Assembly (NCBI RefSeq): GCF_036227265.1
Contig: NZ_CP109446.1
Span: forward strand, 1,618,501 to 1,682,500
From: Streptomyces sp. NBC_01476
GTDB lineage: Bacteria > Actinomycetota > Actinomycetes > Streptomycetales > Streptomycetaceae
Length of the DNA: 64,000 nucleotides
Direction: 5' to 3'
Shown here piece after piece: positions 26,836 through 35,225 of this stretch. The notes below the pieces were generated by a model. It was not told the DNA's origin and did not search any database. It saw only the letters and a program-made list of their open reading frames with translations. Made by a program: the position numbers and the translations under genes. The number at the start of each line of letters is the position of its first letter. Positions within the stretch are counted from its first letter, which is position 1.

Positions 26836-27816
26836 CTCCTCGCCGTACTCGATCCGCTCCGCCCAGCGGGCCGGCCAGGCGTCCGCGCCCAGGTACGCGC
26901 CGGCGAAGGCCCCGGTCAGGCAGGCGATCGAGTCCGAGTCGCCGGAGCTGTAGGCGGCCCGCCGCAGCGCGGTCACCGGCTCCTCGGGGAAGAGCAGGAA
27001 GCAGAGCAGCCCGGTGGCGAACGCCTCCTCCGCCACCCACCCGGCCCCGGTGACCAGGCAGGGGTCGGCCTCCTCGTCCCGCTCCCGCAGTGCCTGCTCC
27101 AGGCGGACGAGCACCTGCGCGCACTCGTCCCAGCCGCGCTCGGCGAAGTGGGCGGGTGTGGGGTCCTGGGCGTACGTCCACAGGTCGCCGAGCCAGTACT
27201 CGTGGTAGTACGACCGGTTCGCGGCCACGTACTCCCGCAGCAGCGCGAGCAGTTCGCCGGGGCGGGCGCCTTCGGCGAGGAGCCGTACCGTGTACGCCGT
27301 CAGGTCGGACGCGGTGAGCCCGGTCGGGTGGCCATGGGTGAGGGCGGCCTGGAACTGGGCGATGCCGGAGCGGGTGCGCTCATCCGTCCCGGGGACGAGC
27401 GCGGCGGGCGCGACCCGCATATTGGCCCCGCAGCCCTTGGAGCCGGTCTGGCTGGCCTCCTGCCAGATCCGCCCCGGCCGGCTGAGCAGTTGGCACGCGA
27501 CCATGCAGGTCCGGCCGGGGGCCCGGTTGTTCTCCGGGGAGCGCCACCACTCGACGTACTCCTCGCGCAGCGGCCCGAGCAGCCCCAGCGGTGTCAGCCG
27601 GCCGCGTTCCGAGGCGGTGCGCAGGGCCCGCGCGAAGGCGAGCGTCATCTGGGTGTCGTCGGTGACGATGGCGGGCCGCGGCAGCTCCATCCCCCGCCAG
27701 GGCCCGAACGTCGCCCCGATCATCGCCACCGTGTTGAACTCGGTCGGAAACCCGAGCGCGTCCCCGAGCGCGAGCCCGGTCATCACCCCACTCGCCGCCC
27801 GCTTCCCACCCTTCAT
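26788..27816 (-). CDS. ADP-ribosylglycohydrolase (DraG/ARH family)
   Basis: 342 residues. The N-terminal GVMTGLALGDALGFPTEF, then TDDTQMT, and the C-terminal SSGDSDSIACLTGAFAGAYLG supply the acidic residues that bind two magnesium ions in this family. They remove ADP-ribose from protein side chains or nucleic acid. The ATG overlaps the stop of the upstream nucleotidyltransferase (ATGA), so the two are coupled. An opposing nucleotidyltransferase of the same type overlaps its 3' end. This suggests a small module handling modified ends or nucleotides, but that is inference. Confidence 0.87.
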   Translation of the reverse strand: MKGGKRAASGVMTGLALGDALGFPTEFNTVAMIGATFGPWRGMELPRPAIVTDDTQMTLAFARALRTASERGRLTPLGLLGPLREEYVEWWRSPENNRAPGRTCMVACQLLSRPGRIWQEASQTGSKGCGANMRVAPAALVPGTDERTRSGIAQFQAALTHGHPTGLTASDLTAYTVRLLAEGARPGELLALLREYVAANRSYYHEYWLGDLWTYAQDPTPAHFAERGWDECAQVLVRLEQALRERDEEADPCLVTGAGWVAEEAFATGLLCFLLFPEEPVTALRRAAYSSGDSDSIACLTGAFAGAYLGADAWPARWAERIEYGEELRALGGLWDQDTDRG

Positions 27817-28598
27817 ACCCCCGCCTCCCGAACCCGCACGACGAAGTCATGCAGCGCGTCATAGCCCCCCACCCGCCCCGGCAACCCCGAACCGGCCTGC
27901 GCCTGGCTGAGGGCGGCGTGCAGGGCTTCGACGTCGGTACGCAGCCGGTCGGCGTCGAGAGCGCCGGCCGGACCGTGTTCGGCGTCCGCCTTGCGGGCGA
28001 TCAGGTCCGGAAGATAGGCCGGGGCGTCGACGAGGGTGAGCAACGTCGGCAGATGCGCCTGGAGTTCGCCGGTACGCATCAGGTGGATACCGGTGAGCAG
28101 CACCCGGAAGGTGTAGAGCAGCGGCTTGAGTTCGCCGTTCTTCTCGTACAGCCGCCACTGGGTGTTGGCGAAGCCGCGGTAGTGGTGGGCGTGCTCGGAG
28201 GTGAGCACCCCCGGGGCCAGCGCGACGAGTTCGGCGTGCGCGTCGGTGGTCTGCACGACCAGCGGGGAGAGCAACTGCTCCAGCACGTAGCCATTGCGGC
28301 GCAGCATCATCCGGACGAACTTCAGCACGTCGTGCGTGACGAGGTCGAGGTCGAGGCCGTCACGGTCCCACATCCGGCTCTGGGTCGCCTCACCCTCACG
28401 CAGGCCGATCACCTCGCGCAGCGGCAGCAGGTGGACGCCGCGGAGGTCGATGTCGGAGTCGTGGGAGGGGAAGCCGTAGAGGTGGGCGCCGGAGATGGTG
28501 GTGAAGAGGAGGGGGTCGGGGCCGGCGAGGAGTTCGGGCAGTAGGGGGGTGAGGTCGGGGACGCCCGCGGCGGAGAGGGGGTCGGCTTGGATGGTCAT
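27813..28598 (-). CDS. RlaP-like DNA polymerase beta-type nucleotidyltransferase (copy 2)
   Basis: 261 residues. The site reads SGAHLYGFPSHDSDIDLRG, the same family as the copy at 26104, but with Gly-Ala in place of Gly-Ser before the DxD. LVTHDVLKFVRMMLRRNGYVLEQLLSPLV and YRGFANTQWRLYEKNGELKPLLYTFRVLL follow in the helical region. The ATG at 28598 is used rather than an upstream TTG. It is translationally coupled to the ADP-ribosylglycohydrolase. The Ser-to-Ala change may alter phosphate binding, although DxD is intact. Confidence 0.8.
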   Translation of the reverse strand: MTIQADPLSAAGVPDLTPLLPELLAGPDPLLFTTISGAHLYGFPSHDSDIDLRGVHLLPLREVIGLREGEATQSRMWDRDGLDLDLVTHDVLKFVRMMLRRNGYVLEQLLSPLVVQTTDAHAELVALAPGVLTSEHAHHYRGFANTQWRLYEKNGELKPLLYTFRVLLTGIHLMRTGELQAHLPTLLTLVDAPAYLPDLIARKADAEHGPAGALDADRLRTDVEALHAALSQAQAGSGLPGRVGGYDALHDFVVRVREAGV

Positions 28599-28685
28599 GC
28601 TGTCATCCAAGCCGCCCGGAGCATCCGCACGCGAGAGGTTTCCCGCGTTCCGGTTCCGGGCCGGCAGGCCGCGGAACCGGTCGGG

Positions 28686-29897
28686 TCAGAGGTCGACCTC
28701 CTGCATCAGCATGCCGACCTCGGTGTTGGTCAGCCGGCGCAGCCAGCCGGACTTCTGGTCGCCCAGCGGGATCGGGCCGAAACTGGTACGGACCAGCTTG
28801 TCGACCGGGAAGCCGGCCTCGGCCAGCATCCGCCGCACGATGTGCTTGCGGCCCTCGTGCAGGGTGACCTCGACCAGGTAGTTCTTGCCGGTGTTCTGCA
28901 CGATCCGGAAGTGGTCGGCGCGTGCCCACCCGTCCTCCAGCTCGATGCCGCTCTTGAGCTGCTTGCCGAGATCGCGGGGCAACGGGCCCTGGATCGCGGC
29001 GAGATACGTCTTCTGCACGCCGTACCGCGGGTGGGTCAGCCGGTGCGCGAGCTCGCCGTGGTTGGTGAGCAGGATCAGACCCTCGGTCTCGGTGTCCAGC
29101 CGCCCGACGTGGAAGAGCCGGGTCTCGCGGTTGGTGACGTAGTCGCCGAGGCACTGCCGCCCGTCGGGGTCCTCCATGGTGGAGACGACACCGGCCGGCT
29201 TGTTCAGCGCGAAGAAGAGATACGTCTGGGTGGCCACGGTCAGCCCGTCGACCTTGACCTCGTCGTGGTTGGTGTCCACCCGCAGGCCCTGCTCGGTGAC
29301 GACCTTGCCGTTCACCTCGACCCGGCGCTGCTCGATCAGTTCCTCGCACGCGCGGCGGGAGCCCATGCCGGCCCTGGCGAGCACCTTCTGCAGACGCTCG
29401 CCCTCCTGCTCGGCGCCGGGGAAGGTCTTGGGCAGGTTCAGCTTGGGCTTGCTGTGCCGCTCCCGGTTGCGCTCCTCGATCTGGGCGTCCAGCTCGCGGG
29501 GGCGGGCCGGAAGGGTCCGGCCGCCGCGCTTGCCGCGGTTGCCTGGCTGACCCTCCGCCTTGGTGCGGGGCATGCCGCCGGGCCGGTTCGCGCCGGACTG
29601 GCCGGTGCTGCCGACGTCGTAGCGGCGCTCCTCCGGGCGCGGCTTGCTCGGGCGCTGCGGGCCCTGGCCCTGCGGCTGGGACTGGCCCTGCCCGCGGCCC
29701 CGGTCGTCGCCGCGGCGCTGGTCGCCGGCGCCACGCCGGTCCTGACCGCCACCGGACCCACGCCGGTCCTGACCGCCACCGGCGCCACGCCGGTCCTGAC
29801 CGCCACCGGACCCACGCCGATCGGAGCCGCCGGTGCCACCGCCGCCGCCACCGCGGGAGTTCCGGCCGCCGCCGCTGTTCCTGTCGCTGCTTCGCAT
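28686..29897 (-). CDS. rluB: Large-subunit rRNA pseudouridine synthase RluB-like
   Basis: 403 residues. Residues 1-135 are disordered Gly/Arg/Gln-rich sequence with 9-residue repeats of GGGQDRRGS type. Then come an S4 RNA-binding domain (ERLQKVLARAGMGSRRACEELI) and the catalytic domain with GRLDTETEG (catalytic Asp), RKHIVRRMLAEAGF and FFALNKPAG. This matches the RluB/RluE/RsuA group, which isomerises a uridine of 23S rRNA. Its start shares one base with the scpB stop (TGATG). The scpA-scpB-rluB order is conserved across many bacteria. Confidence 0.93.
   Translation of the reverse strand: MRSSDRNSGGGRNSRGGGGGGTGGSDRRGSGGGQDRRGAGGGQDRRGSGGGQDRRGAGDQRRGDDRGRGQGQSQPQGQGPQRPSKPRPEERRYDVGSTGQSGANRPGGMPRTKAEGQPGNRGKRGGRTLPARPRELDAQIEERNRERHSKPKLNLPKTFPGAEQEGERLQKVLARAGMGSRRACEELIEQRRVEVNGKVVTEQGLRVDTNHDEVKVDGLTVATQTYLFFALNKPAGVVSTMEDPDGRQCLGDYVTNRETRLFHVGRLDTETEGLILLTNHGELAHRLTHPRYGVQKTYLAAIQGPLPRDLGKQLKSGIELEDGWARADHFRIVQNTGKNYLVEVTLHEGRKHIVRRMLAEAGFPVDKLVRTSFGPIPLGDQKSGWLRRLTNTEVGMLMQEVDL
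29734..29826. repeat. 27-bp in-frame tandem repeat in rluB
   Basis: About 3.4 copies of a 27-bp unit beginning CGCCGGTCCTGACCGCCACC, starting at 29734, 29761 and 29788. It encodes the 9-residue GGGQDRRG(S/A) repeats of the RluB tail. Confidence 0.85.
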
Positions 29898-30613
29898 CAA
29901 GTTTCCGTAATCGAGGTGGTCACTACGTCGTCGTCCGGGGCATCGGGATCGAAGGACGGCAGCCCCTCCTGGGACTCCGCCTCGATCGCGTCCGCCTCCG
30001 GCAGGAACGGGGCGAGCTCCGGCAGCTCATCAAGGCTGCGCAGGCCCATACGTTCCAGGAAGTAGTTGGTCGTCCTGTACAGGATCGCACCTGTCTCGGG
30101 TTCCGTCCCACCTTCGGCCACCAGCCCCCGCTGGAGCAGGGTGCGCATCACACCGTCACAGTTCACGCCGCGCACCGCGGAGACCCGGGAGCGGCTGACC
30201 GGCTGACGGTACGCGACCACCGCCAATGTCTCCAGCGCGGCCTGCGTGAGACGGGCGTGCTGGCCGTCGAGCACGAACTTCTCCACCGCCGGGGCGAAGG
30301 CGGGCCGGGTGTAGAAACGCCAGCCGCCCGCCACCAGCCGCAGGTCGAAGCCGCGGTTCTCGCGGGTGTAGTCGTCGGAGAGTTCGCGCAGCGCCTTGGT
30401 GACGCTGCGGCGGGGGCGGTCGAGCACCTTGGCGAGGTGCTCCTCGGTGGCCGGTTCGTCGATCACCATCAGGACCGCTTCGAGAGCGGGCTTCAGCTCC
30501 AGCCGGGCCAGGTCCGCGGTGAGCAGGCCGGCCGGGGCCGGGGCGGTGCCCTCGGGTGTGCCCGGGTCCAGTTCCGCGGTGGCGGGTTCCGCCGGGTCGG
30601 CCGCCTGGGTCAT
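29897..30613 (-). CDS. scpB: Segregation and condensation protein B
   Basis: 238 residues. Two winged-helix domains are preceded by an acidic, Pro-rich N-terminus. LKPALEAVLMVIDEPATEEHLAKVL opens the first. RLTQAALETLAVVAYRQPVSRSRVSAVRGVNCDGVMRTLLQRGLV is the most conserved ScpB block, here split across two turns. ScpB binds ScpA and the SMC ATPase to form condensin. The ATG overlaps the scpA stop by 4 nt and its own stop overlaps rluB, so the three are one operon. Confidence 0.94.
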   Translation of the reverse strand: MTQAADPAEPATAELDPGTPEGTAPAPAGLLTADLARLELKPALEAVLMVIDEPATEEHLAKVLDRPRRSVTKALRELSDDYTRENRGFDLRLVAGGWRFYTRPAFAPAVEKFVLDGQHARLTQAALETLAVVAYRQPVSRSRVSAVRGVNCDGVMRTLLQRGLVAEGGTEPETGAILYRTTNYFLERMGLRSLDELPELAPFLPEADAIEAESQEGLPSFDPDAPDDDVVTTSITET

Positions 30614-31782
30614 CGCTCTTCTCCCTCGTCCTCGTCGTCGGTACGTCCCGCACCGCCGCCTGTGCCCGTGCCCGCGGCGCCGCCGGTCTTCTTGCCGCCC
30701 TCAGGTTCCGCGGCCGGCTCCCGGTCGAACTCGTCGGTCACCAGCGCGGCGGCCTCCTCGACGGCGGCGCCGGTCCAGCGGACCTGGAGGTCGCCGAGCG
30801 CCTCCTCCTGATCGAGCGTGATCGCCTTCTCGCGGTACAGCTCCAGCAGCGCGAGGAAGCGGGCGACCACGGTGAGGGTGTCCGGGGCGTCCCGGGTCAG
30901 CTCGCCGAAGCTGGCCACGCCGAGCGCCCGCAGTATCGCGATCACATGCTCGGCCTGCTCCCGTACGGACACCAGCGGGGCGTGGATGTGGTCCACGTAG
31001 ACCTGCGGCTTCGGCTTGGGCTGCATCGCCTTCACCGCGAGCTGGGCGAACCGCTCGGGGCCGATGCTCAGCACGACCTCGGGCAGCAGCTCGGCGTGCT
31101 GCGGTTCCAGGCCGACGGTGCGGGGGTGGCGCAGTGCCTCCTGCTCCAGCCGTTCGGCGAAGATCGCGGCGATCTGCTTGTACGCGCGGTACTGCAGCAG
31201 CCGGGCGAAGAGCAGGTCCCGCGCCTCCAGCAGCGCCAGGTCCGCCTCGTCCTCCACTTCGGCGGACGGCAGCAGCCGGGCCGCCTTCAGGTCGAGCAAG
31301 GTGGCGGCGACCACCAGGAACTCGGTGGTCTGGTCGAGGTCCCAGTCCGGCCCCATCGCGTGGATGTACGCCATGAACTCGTTGGTGACCTTCGACAGTG
31401 CGACTTCGGTCACATCGAGCTTGTGCTTCGAGATCAACTGCAGCAGGAGGTCGAACGGCCCCTCGAAGTTCACCAGCCGCACGGTGAACCGGCCGCTGTC
31501 GGCGGCCTCACCGGGCGGTGCCGCGGAAGCGTCCGCGACCGCAGGTCCCGGCTCGTCCTGCGCCGGCGCGGCGGCCCCCTCCGGCACACCTGGCTCGACC
31601 GGTTCGACCGGTTCGGCCGGCTCGACCTGCTCGGCCGGCTCCACGAGGGGCGCGCCGACGTCCGGAACCGGCTCCGCCGTCGCGTGCTCCGTCGTCACCG
31701 GCTCCGCCGTCACGGGGCCGGGGTCGTCGGGGAGCGGCGCGGAGCCGCGTCCGAGCGGGCGGCGGGGGTGGGTGGGTGGCAT
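30610..31782 (-). CDS. scpA: Segregation and condensation protein A
   Basis: 390 residues, long for ScpA because of about 95 N-terminal residues of Pro/Glu/Val-rich low complexity. The kleisin core starts at FTVRLVNFEGPFDLLLQLI and continues with TEFLVVAATLLDLKAARLLP. The C-terminal winged helix (about ELTRDAPDTLTVVARFLALLELY) contacts SMC. Condensin compacts and segregates the chromosome, acting here with ScpB. The last 30 residues are Gly/Glu-rich. Confidence 0.93.
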   Translation of the reverse strand: MPPTHPRRPLGRGSAPLPDDPGPVTAEPVTTEHATAEPVPDVGAPLVEPAEQVEPAEPVEPVEPGVPEGAAAPAQDEPGPAVADASAAPPGEAADSGRFTVRLVNFEGPFDLLLQLISKHKLDVTEVALSKVTNEFMAYIHAMGPDWDLDQTTEFLVVAATLLDLKAARLLPSAEVEDEADLALLEARDLLFARLLQYRAYKQIAAIFAERLEQEALRHPRTVGLEPQHAELLPEVVLSIGPERFAQLAVKAMQPKPKPQVYVDHIHAPLVSVREQAEHVIAILRALGVASFGELTRDAPDTLTVVARFLALLELYREKAITLDQEEALGDLQVRWTGAAVEEAAALVTDEFDREPAAEPEGGKKTGGAAGTGTGGGAGRTDDEDEGEER

Positions 31783-31869
31783 CGGGGGTCCAAGGGGCGG
31801 GGAGGTCCAGGACCGCAGGCTATCCTCCCCGGGCGCCGGGGCCCGGGCCCCACGCCTGGAGGTGAGCGG

Positions 31870-32505
31870 TCAGCGACCGCGCAGGCGGCGCACGAGAATG
31901 CTCGCGTCGCCGCGGGATTCGAGGTCGGCGAGGACGACGGCGACGGCCTCACGGACGATACGGCCGCGGTCGATGGCCAGCCCGTGCTCGCCGCGCAGCA
32001 CCAGGCGGGCGTGCTCCAGGTCCATCAGCTCCTCGGCGGAGACGTAGACGGTGATCTTCTCGTCGTGGCGTTCGCGCCCGCTGGGGCGGCGGTTCTGCCG
32101 GGGCGCCTTGCGGCGGCCCTGGGGCGGCTGCTGCTGGGACGGGCTCTGCAGGGGCGGCGGGACCTGGGGGGTGACCGTCGCGGTCACGGTGGGCATCCCG
32201 GCCGAGGCCGGCTTCACTCCGGCGCGTTCGGCGGTCAGCGGCCTGCGAGGGCCTGGCGCCCCGTCACGGCCGCCGTGCTCCACGGCCCCGGACCGGGGGT
32301 CCGCCTCGCCCTCGCGGCTCTCCTGGGCCTCTTCCGCCCGTGACTCCGCCCGTTCGTCCTGCCGTTCGTCCTCCCCGCCCGGGGGGACCGGCCGCAGCTG
32401 TGTCTCGCCGCCGGGGTGCTGCCGTGGCTGCGGGGCCTGGAGCGCTGCTCCCCCGGTGGTCCGGAACAGTTCGTCGGCGCCCGGCAGACTCACTCGGCGT
32501 GGCAC
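31870..32505 (-). CDS. ParA-partner-like protein with ribbon-helix-helix-like C-terminus
   Basis: 211 residues. Residues 1-140 are disordered and rich in Gln, Arg and Pro. The only ordered block is the last 65 residues: KITVYVSAEELMDLEHARLV, a linker, then GRIVREAVAVVLADLESRGD. That pattern, one strand followed by two helices, resembles ribbon-helix-helix DNA-binding proteins. The GTG at 32505 overlaps the parA 3' end by 16 nt and has GGAGG 10 nt upstream. An alternative GTGA-coupled start is at 32493. By position it may be the DNA-binding partner of the ParA-like ATPase, but no experiment is known to me. Confidence 0.7.
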   Translation of the reverse strand: MPRRVSLPGADELFRTTGGAALQAPQPRQHPGGETQLRPVPPGGEDERQDERAESRAEEAQESREGEADPRSGAVEHGGRDGAPGPRRPLTAERAGVKPASAGMPTVTATVTPQVPPPLQSPSQQQPPQGRRKAPRQNRRPSGRERHDEKITVYVSAEELMDLEHARLVLRGEHGLAIDRGRIVREAVAVVLADLESRGDASILVRRLRGR

Positions 32506-33578
32506 CGGGCGAGCACCTCCCTGGCGAGCTGGCGATAGGCGGCGGCACCGACGGAGTTGGAGGCGTAGGTGGTGATCGGCTCACCGGCCACGGTGGTCTC
32601 GGGGAACCGTACGGTCCGGCCGATGACGGTGTGGAAGACGTGGTCGTCGAACGCCTCGACCACCCGGGCCAGCACCTCGCGGCTGTGCACCGTGCGGGAG
32701 TCGTACATCGTGGCGAGGATGCCGTCGAGTTCGAGTTCGGGGTTGAGCCGCTCGCGGACCTTCTCGATGGTCTCGGTGAGCAGCGCCACTCCGCGCAGCG
32801 CGAAGAACTCGCACTCCAGCGGCACGATCACCGAGTGCGCCGCGGTCAGCGCGTTCACGGTGAGCAGGCCGAGCGAGGGCTGGCAGTCGATGACGATGTA
32901 GTCGTAGTCGGCCATCAGCGGCTTGAGCGCGCGGGCCAGCGCGGACTCACGCGCCACCTCGCTCACCAGCTGCACCTCGGCGGCCGACAGGTCGATGTTG
33001 CTGGGCAGCAGGTCCATGCCGGGCACCGCGGTCTTCAGCAGCACCTCGTCCGCCGCCAGCCCGCGTTCCATCAGCAGGTTGTAGACGGTGATGTCCAGTT
33101 CCATCGGGTTGACGCCGAGGCCGACCGAGAGCGCGCCCTGCGGGTCGAAGTCGACGAGCAGGACCCGGCGGCCGTACTCGGCGAGCGCGGCACCCAGGTT
33201 GATGGTCGAGGTGGTCTTGCCGACCCCGCCCTTCTGGTTGCACATCGCGACGATCTTCGCCGGGCCGTGGTCGGTCAGCGGGTTGGGGATCGGGAAGTAC
33301 GGCAGCGGCCGGCCGGTGGGCCCCACCCGCTCGCGGCGCTGCCGGGCGGCGTCGGGGGCCAGCGTGGCGGCATACTCCGGATCGGGCTCGTACTCCGCGT
33401 CCGGGTCGTAGAACTGGCCGTCCTGCAGGTCGTCGTTGTTGTCGTAAGGCGCCATGGCGTAAGAGGGTTGCGTCTCTGTGCTCGACTCGGGGCGGCGGGA
33501 CTCGAAGGTGTGGACCGCGACCGAACCGACGGTCATTCCTGGTTGACCACCCCCGGGAGCAAATGTCGACTCATTCAC
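32490..33578 (-). CDS. ParA/Soj-family chromosome-partitioning ATPase
   Basis: 362 residues. A disordered acidic N-terminus of about 105 residues precedes the deviant Walker A CNQKGGVGKTTSTINLGAAL. VLLVDFDPQGALSVGLG and YDYIVIDCQPSLGLLTVNAL complete the MinD/ParA fold. The canonical parAB pair of Streptomyces lies near oriC, so this is a second, orphan ParA linked to scpAB. It could load or position condensin or another cargo. The GTG start is preceded by AAGGAGG. The downstream RHH-like gene overlaps it. Confidence 0.88.
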   Translation of the reverse strand: MNESTFAPGGGQPGMTVGSVAVHTFESRRPESSTETQPSYAMAPYDNNDDLQDGQFYDPDAEYEPDPEYAATLAPDAARQRRERVGPTGRPLPYFPIPNPLTDHGPAKIVAMCNQKGGVGKTTSTINLGAALAEYGRRVLLVDFDPQGALSVGLGVNPMELDITVYNLLMERGLAADEVLLKTAVPGMDLLPSNIDLSAAEVQLVSEVARESALARALKPLMADYDYIVIDCQPSLGLLTVNALTAAHSVIVPLECEFFALRGVALLTETIEKVRERLNPELELDGILATMYDSRTVHSREVLARVVEAFDDHVFHTVIGRTVRFPETTVAGEPITTYASNSVGAAAYRQLAREVLARCHAE

Positions 33579-33751
33579 AAGTCGTCTTACCTCCTTGGTG
33601 ACCAGGAAACTTCTAGACAGGTCAGCGTGACTACAGCCGACGCTTCGCGACTCTATGGCGTGTCAGTGGTCCGCAGCAACACAATCCGCCGGACACGGCA
33701 CGATGTGTCGGCAACCGAACGCCCCTCTGTCAAGGGCGTAACCACGCGATC

Positions 33752-33780
33752 GGCCGGGTCTCAGCTGCCAAGACCCGGCC
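33752..33780. terminator. Hairpin downstream of ald
   Basis: Perfect 10-bp stem, GGCCGGGTCT against AGACCCGGCC, with a 9-nt loop, 44 nt past the ald stop and before the parA promoter region. It is a likely terminator for ald. Confidence 0.65.
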
Positions 33781-33823
33781 GGATAAACGGAGTTGACACC
33801 GGCTGCCAGAAACCGGCGCCCGA

Positions 33824-34948
33824 TCAGCCCAGCAGGGCTTGCAGGTCGGCGGCCTGCAGGCCGTGCGCCTCGGCGACCGGGCCGTAAACGACCTGTCCCT
33901 CATGGGTGTTGAGACCGAGCGCGAGCGCCACGTCCCGGCGCAGCGCCTGGCGCCAGCCCCTGTCGGCGACCTCCACGATGTACGGCAGCGTGGCGTTGGT
34001 CAGCGCGTACGTCGAGGTGTTGGGCACCGCGCCGGGCATGTTGGCGACGCAGTAGAAGACCGACCCGTGGACGGTGAAGGTCGGCTCCGCGTGCGTGGTG
34101 GGCCGGGAGTCCTCGAAGCAGCCGCCCTGGTCGATGGCGATGTCGACAAGTACCGAACCCGGCTTCATCCGGGACACCAGCTCGTTGCTGACGAGCTTGG
34201 GGGCCTTCGCGCCGGGGATGAGCACCGCGCCGACCACCAGATCGGCCTCCAGCACGGCCTGTTCGAGCGCGTATGCGTTGGAGGTGATGGTCTGCACGCG
34301 GTTGCCGAACACCTTGTCGGCCTCGCGCAGCTTGTTCACGTCCTTGTCGAGCAGGGTGACGTGGAAGCCGAGGCCGAGCGCGATGGTGGTGGCGTGCCAG
34401 CCGGAGACACCGGCGCCGATGACGACCGCCCGGCCGGAGCGGACGCCGGGCACGCCGCCGGGCAGCACCCCGCGGCCGCCGGCCGAACGCATCAGGTGGT
34501 AGGCGCCGACCTGCGGGGCCAGCCGGCCGGCCACCTCGGACATCGGGGCGAGCAGCGGCAGCTGCCGGTTGGGCAGCTCGACGGTCTCGTAGGCGATGGC
34601 GGTGGTACCGGACTCCAGCAGCGCGTCGGTGCACTCCCGGGAGGCGGCCAGGTGCAGGTACGTGAAGAGGGTCAGGTCCTTGCGGAGGCGGTGGTACTCC
34701 TCGGCGACCGGCTCCTTCACCTTCAGCAGCAGCTCGGCCCCGGCCCACACCTCGTCGGCGGTGGGCAGGATGGCGGCGCCGGCCGCCAGGTACTCCTGGT
34801 CGGGGATGGACGAACCGTCGCCGGCGCCCTCCTCGACGAGGACCTGGTGTCCGTTGCGGACGAGCTCGTGCACACCGGCCGGGGTGATGGCCACACGGAA
34901 CTCGTTGTTCTTGACCTCGCGGGGGATGCCCACCTTCACGTCGATCAC
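33824..34948 (-). CDS. ald: L-alanine dehydrogenase
   Basis: 374 residues, the family length. VKVGIPREVKNNEFRVAITP is the N-terminal signature. YLHLAASRECTDALL and VVIGAGVSGWHATTIALGLG (NAD site) follow, with DIAIDQGGCFEDSRPTTH in the substrate region. It interconverts alanine with pyruvate and ammonia, feeding carbon and nitrogen metabolism. The GTG at 34948 (VIDVKVGIPRE) has AAGGA 5 nt upstream. The gene is monocistronic, followed by a hairpin. Streptomyces ald is usually alanine-inducible, but I see no clear operator. Confidence 0.95.
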   Translation of the reverse strand: MIDVKVGIPREVKNNEFRVAITPAGVHELVRNGHQVLVEEGAGDGSSIPDQEYLAAGAAILPTADEVWAGAELLLKVKEPVAEEYHRLRKDLTLFTYLHLAASRECTDALLESGTTAIAYETVELPNRQLPLLAPMSEVAGRLAPQVGAYHLMRSAGGRGVLPGGVPGVRSGRAVVIGAGVSGWHATTIALGLGFHVTLLDKDVNKLREADKVFGNRVQTITSNAYALEQAVLEADLVVGAVLIPGAKAPKLVSNELVSRMKPGSVLVDIAIDQGGCFEDSRPTTHAEPTFTVHGSVFYCVANMPGAVPNTSTYALTNATLPYIVEVADRGWRQALRRDVALALGLNTHEGQVVYGPVAEAHGLQAADLQALLG

Positions 34949-35225
34949 GGTCCTTGCACTCAGGGAGAACTGGCGGGATCCGGCAGGCCCTGAGGGAGCG
35001 CATGCCGAAGGACGTCCTGACATGGTGCGGGATGGCACGACACGTCGGACCTGACCGCGTTGTGTGCGGCCGTGCCCAGTTTAGTGAAGGAGTTGCCGCT
35101 GTCCAGCCTTACAAAGTGGTGGGTTCAGTCGAAGACATTGGCAGTTTCGTAGGCTGGTCGGCGGCTGGGGTGCCATGGGGAGCCGCCGAACCCGACGAAG
35201 GGGCGCCGGGCCGGCGGGCCGTCCC

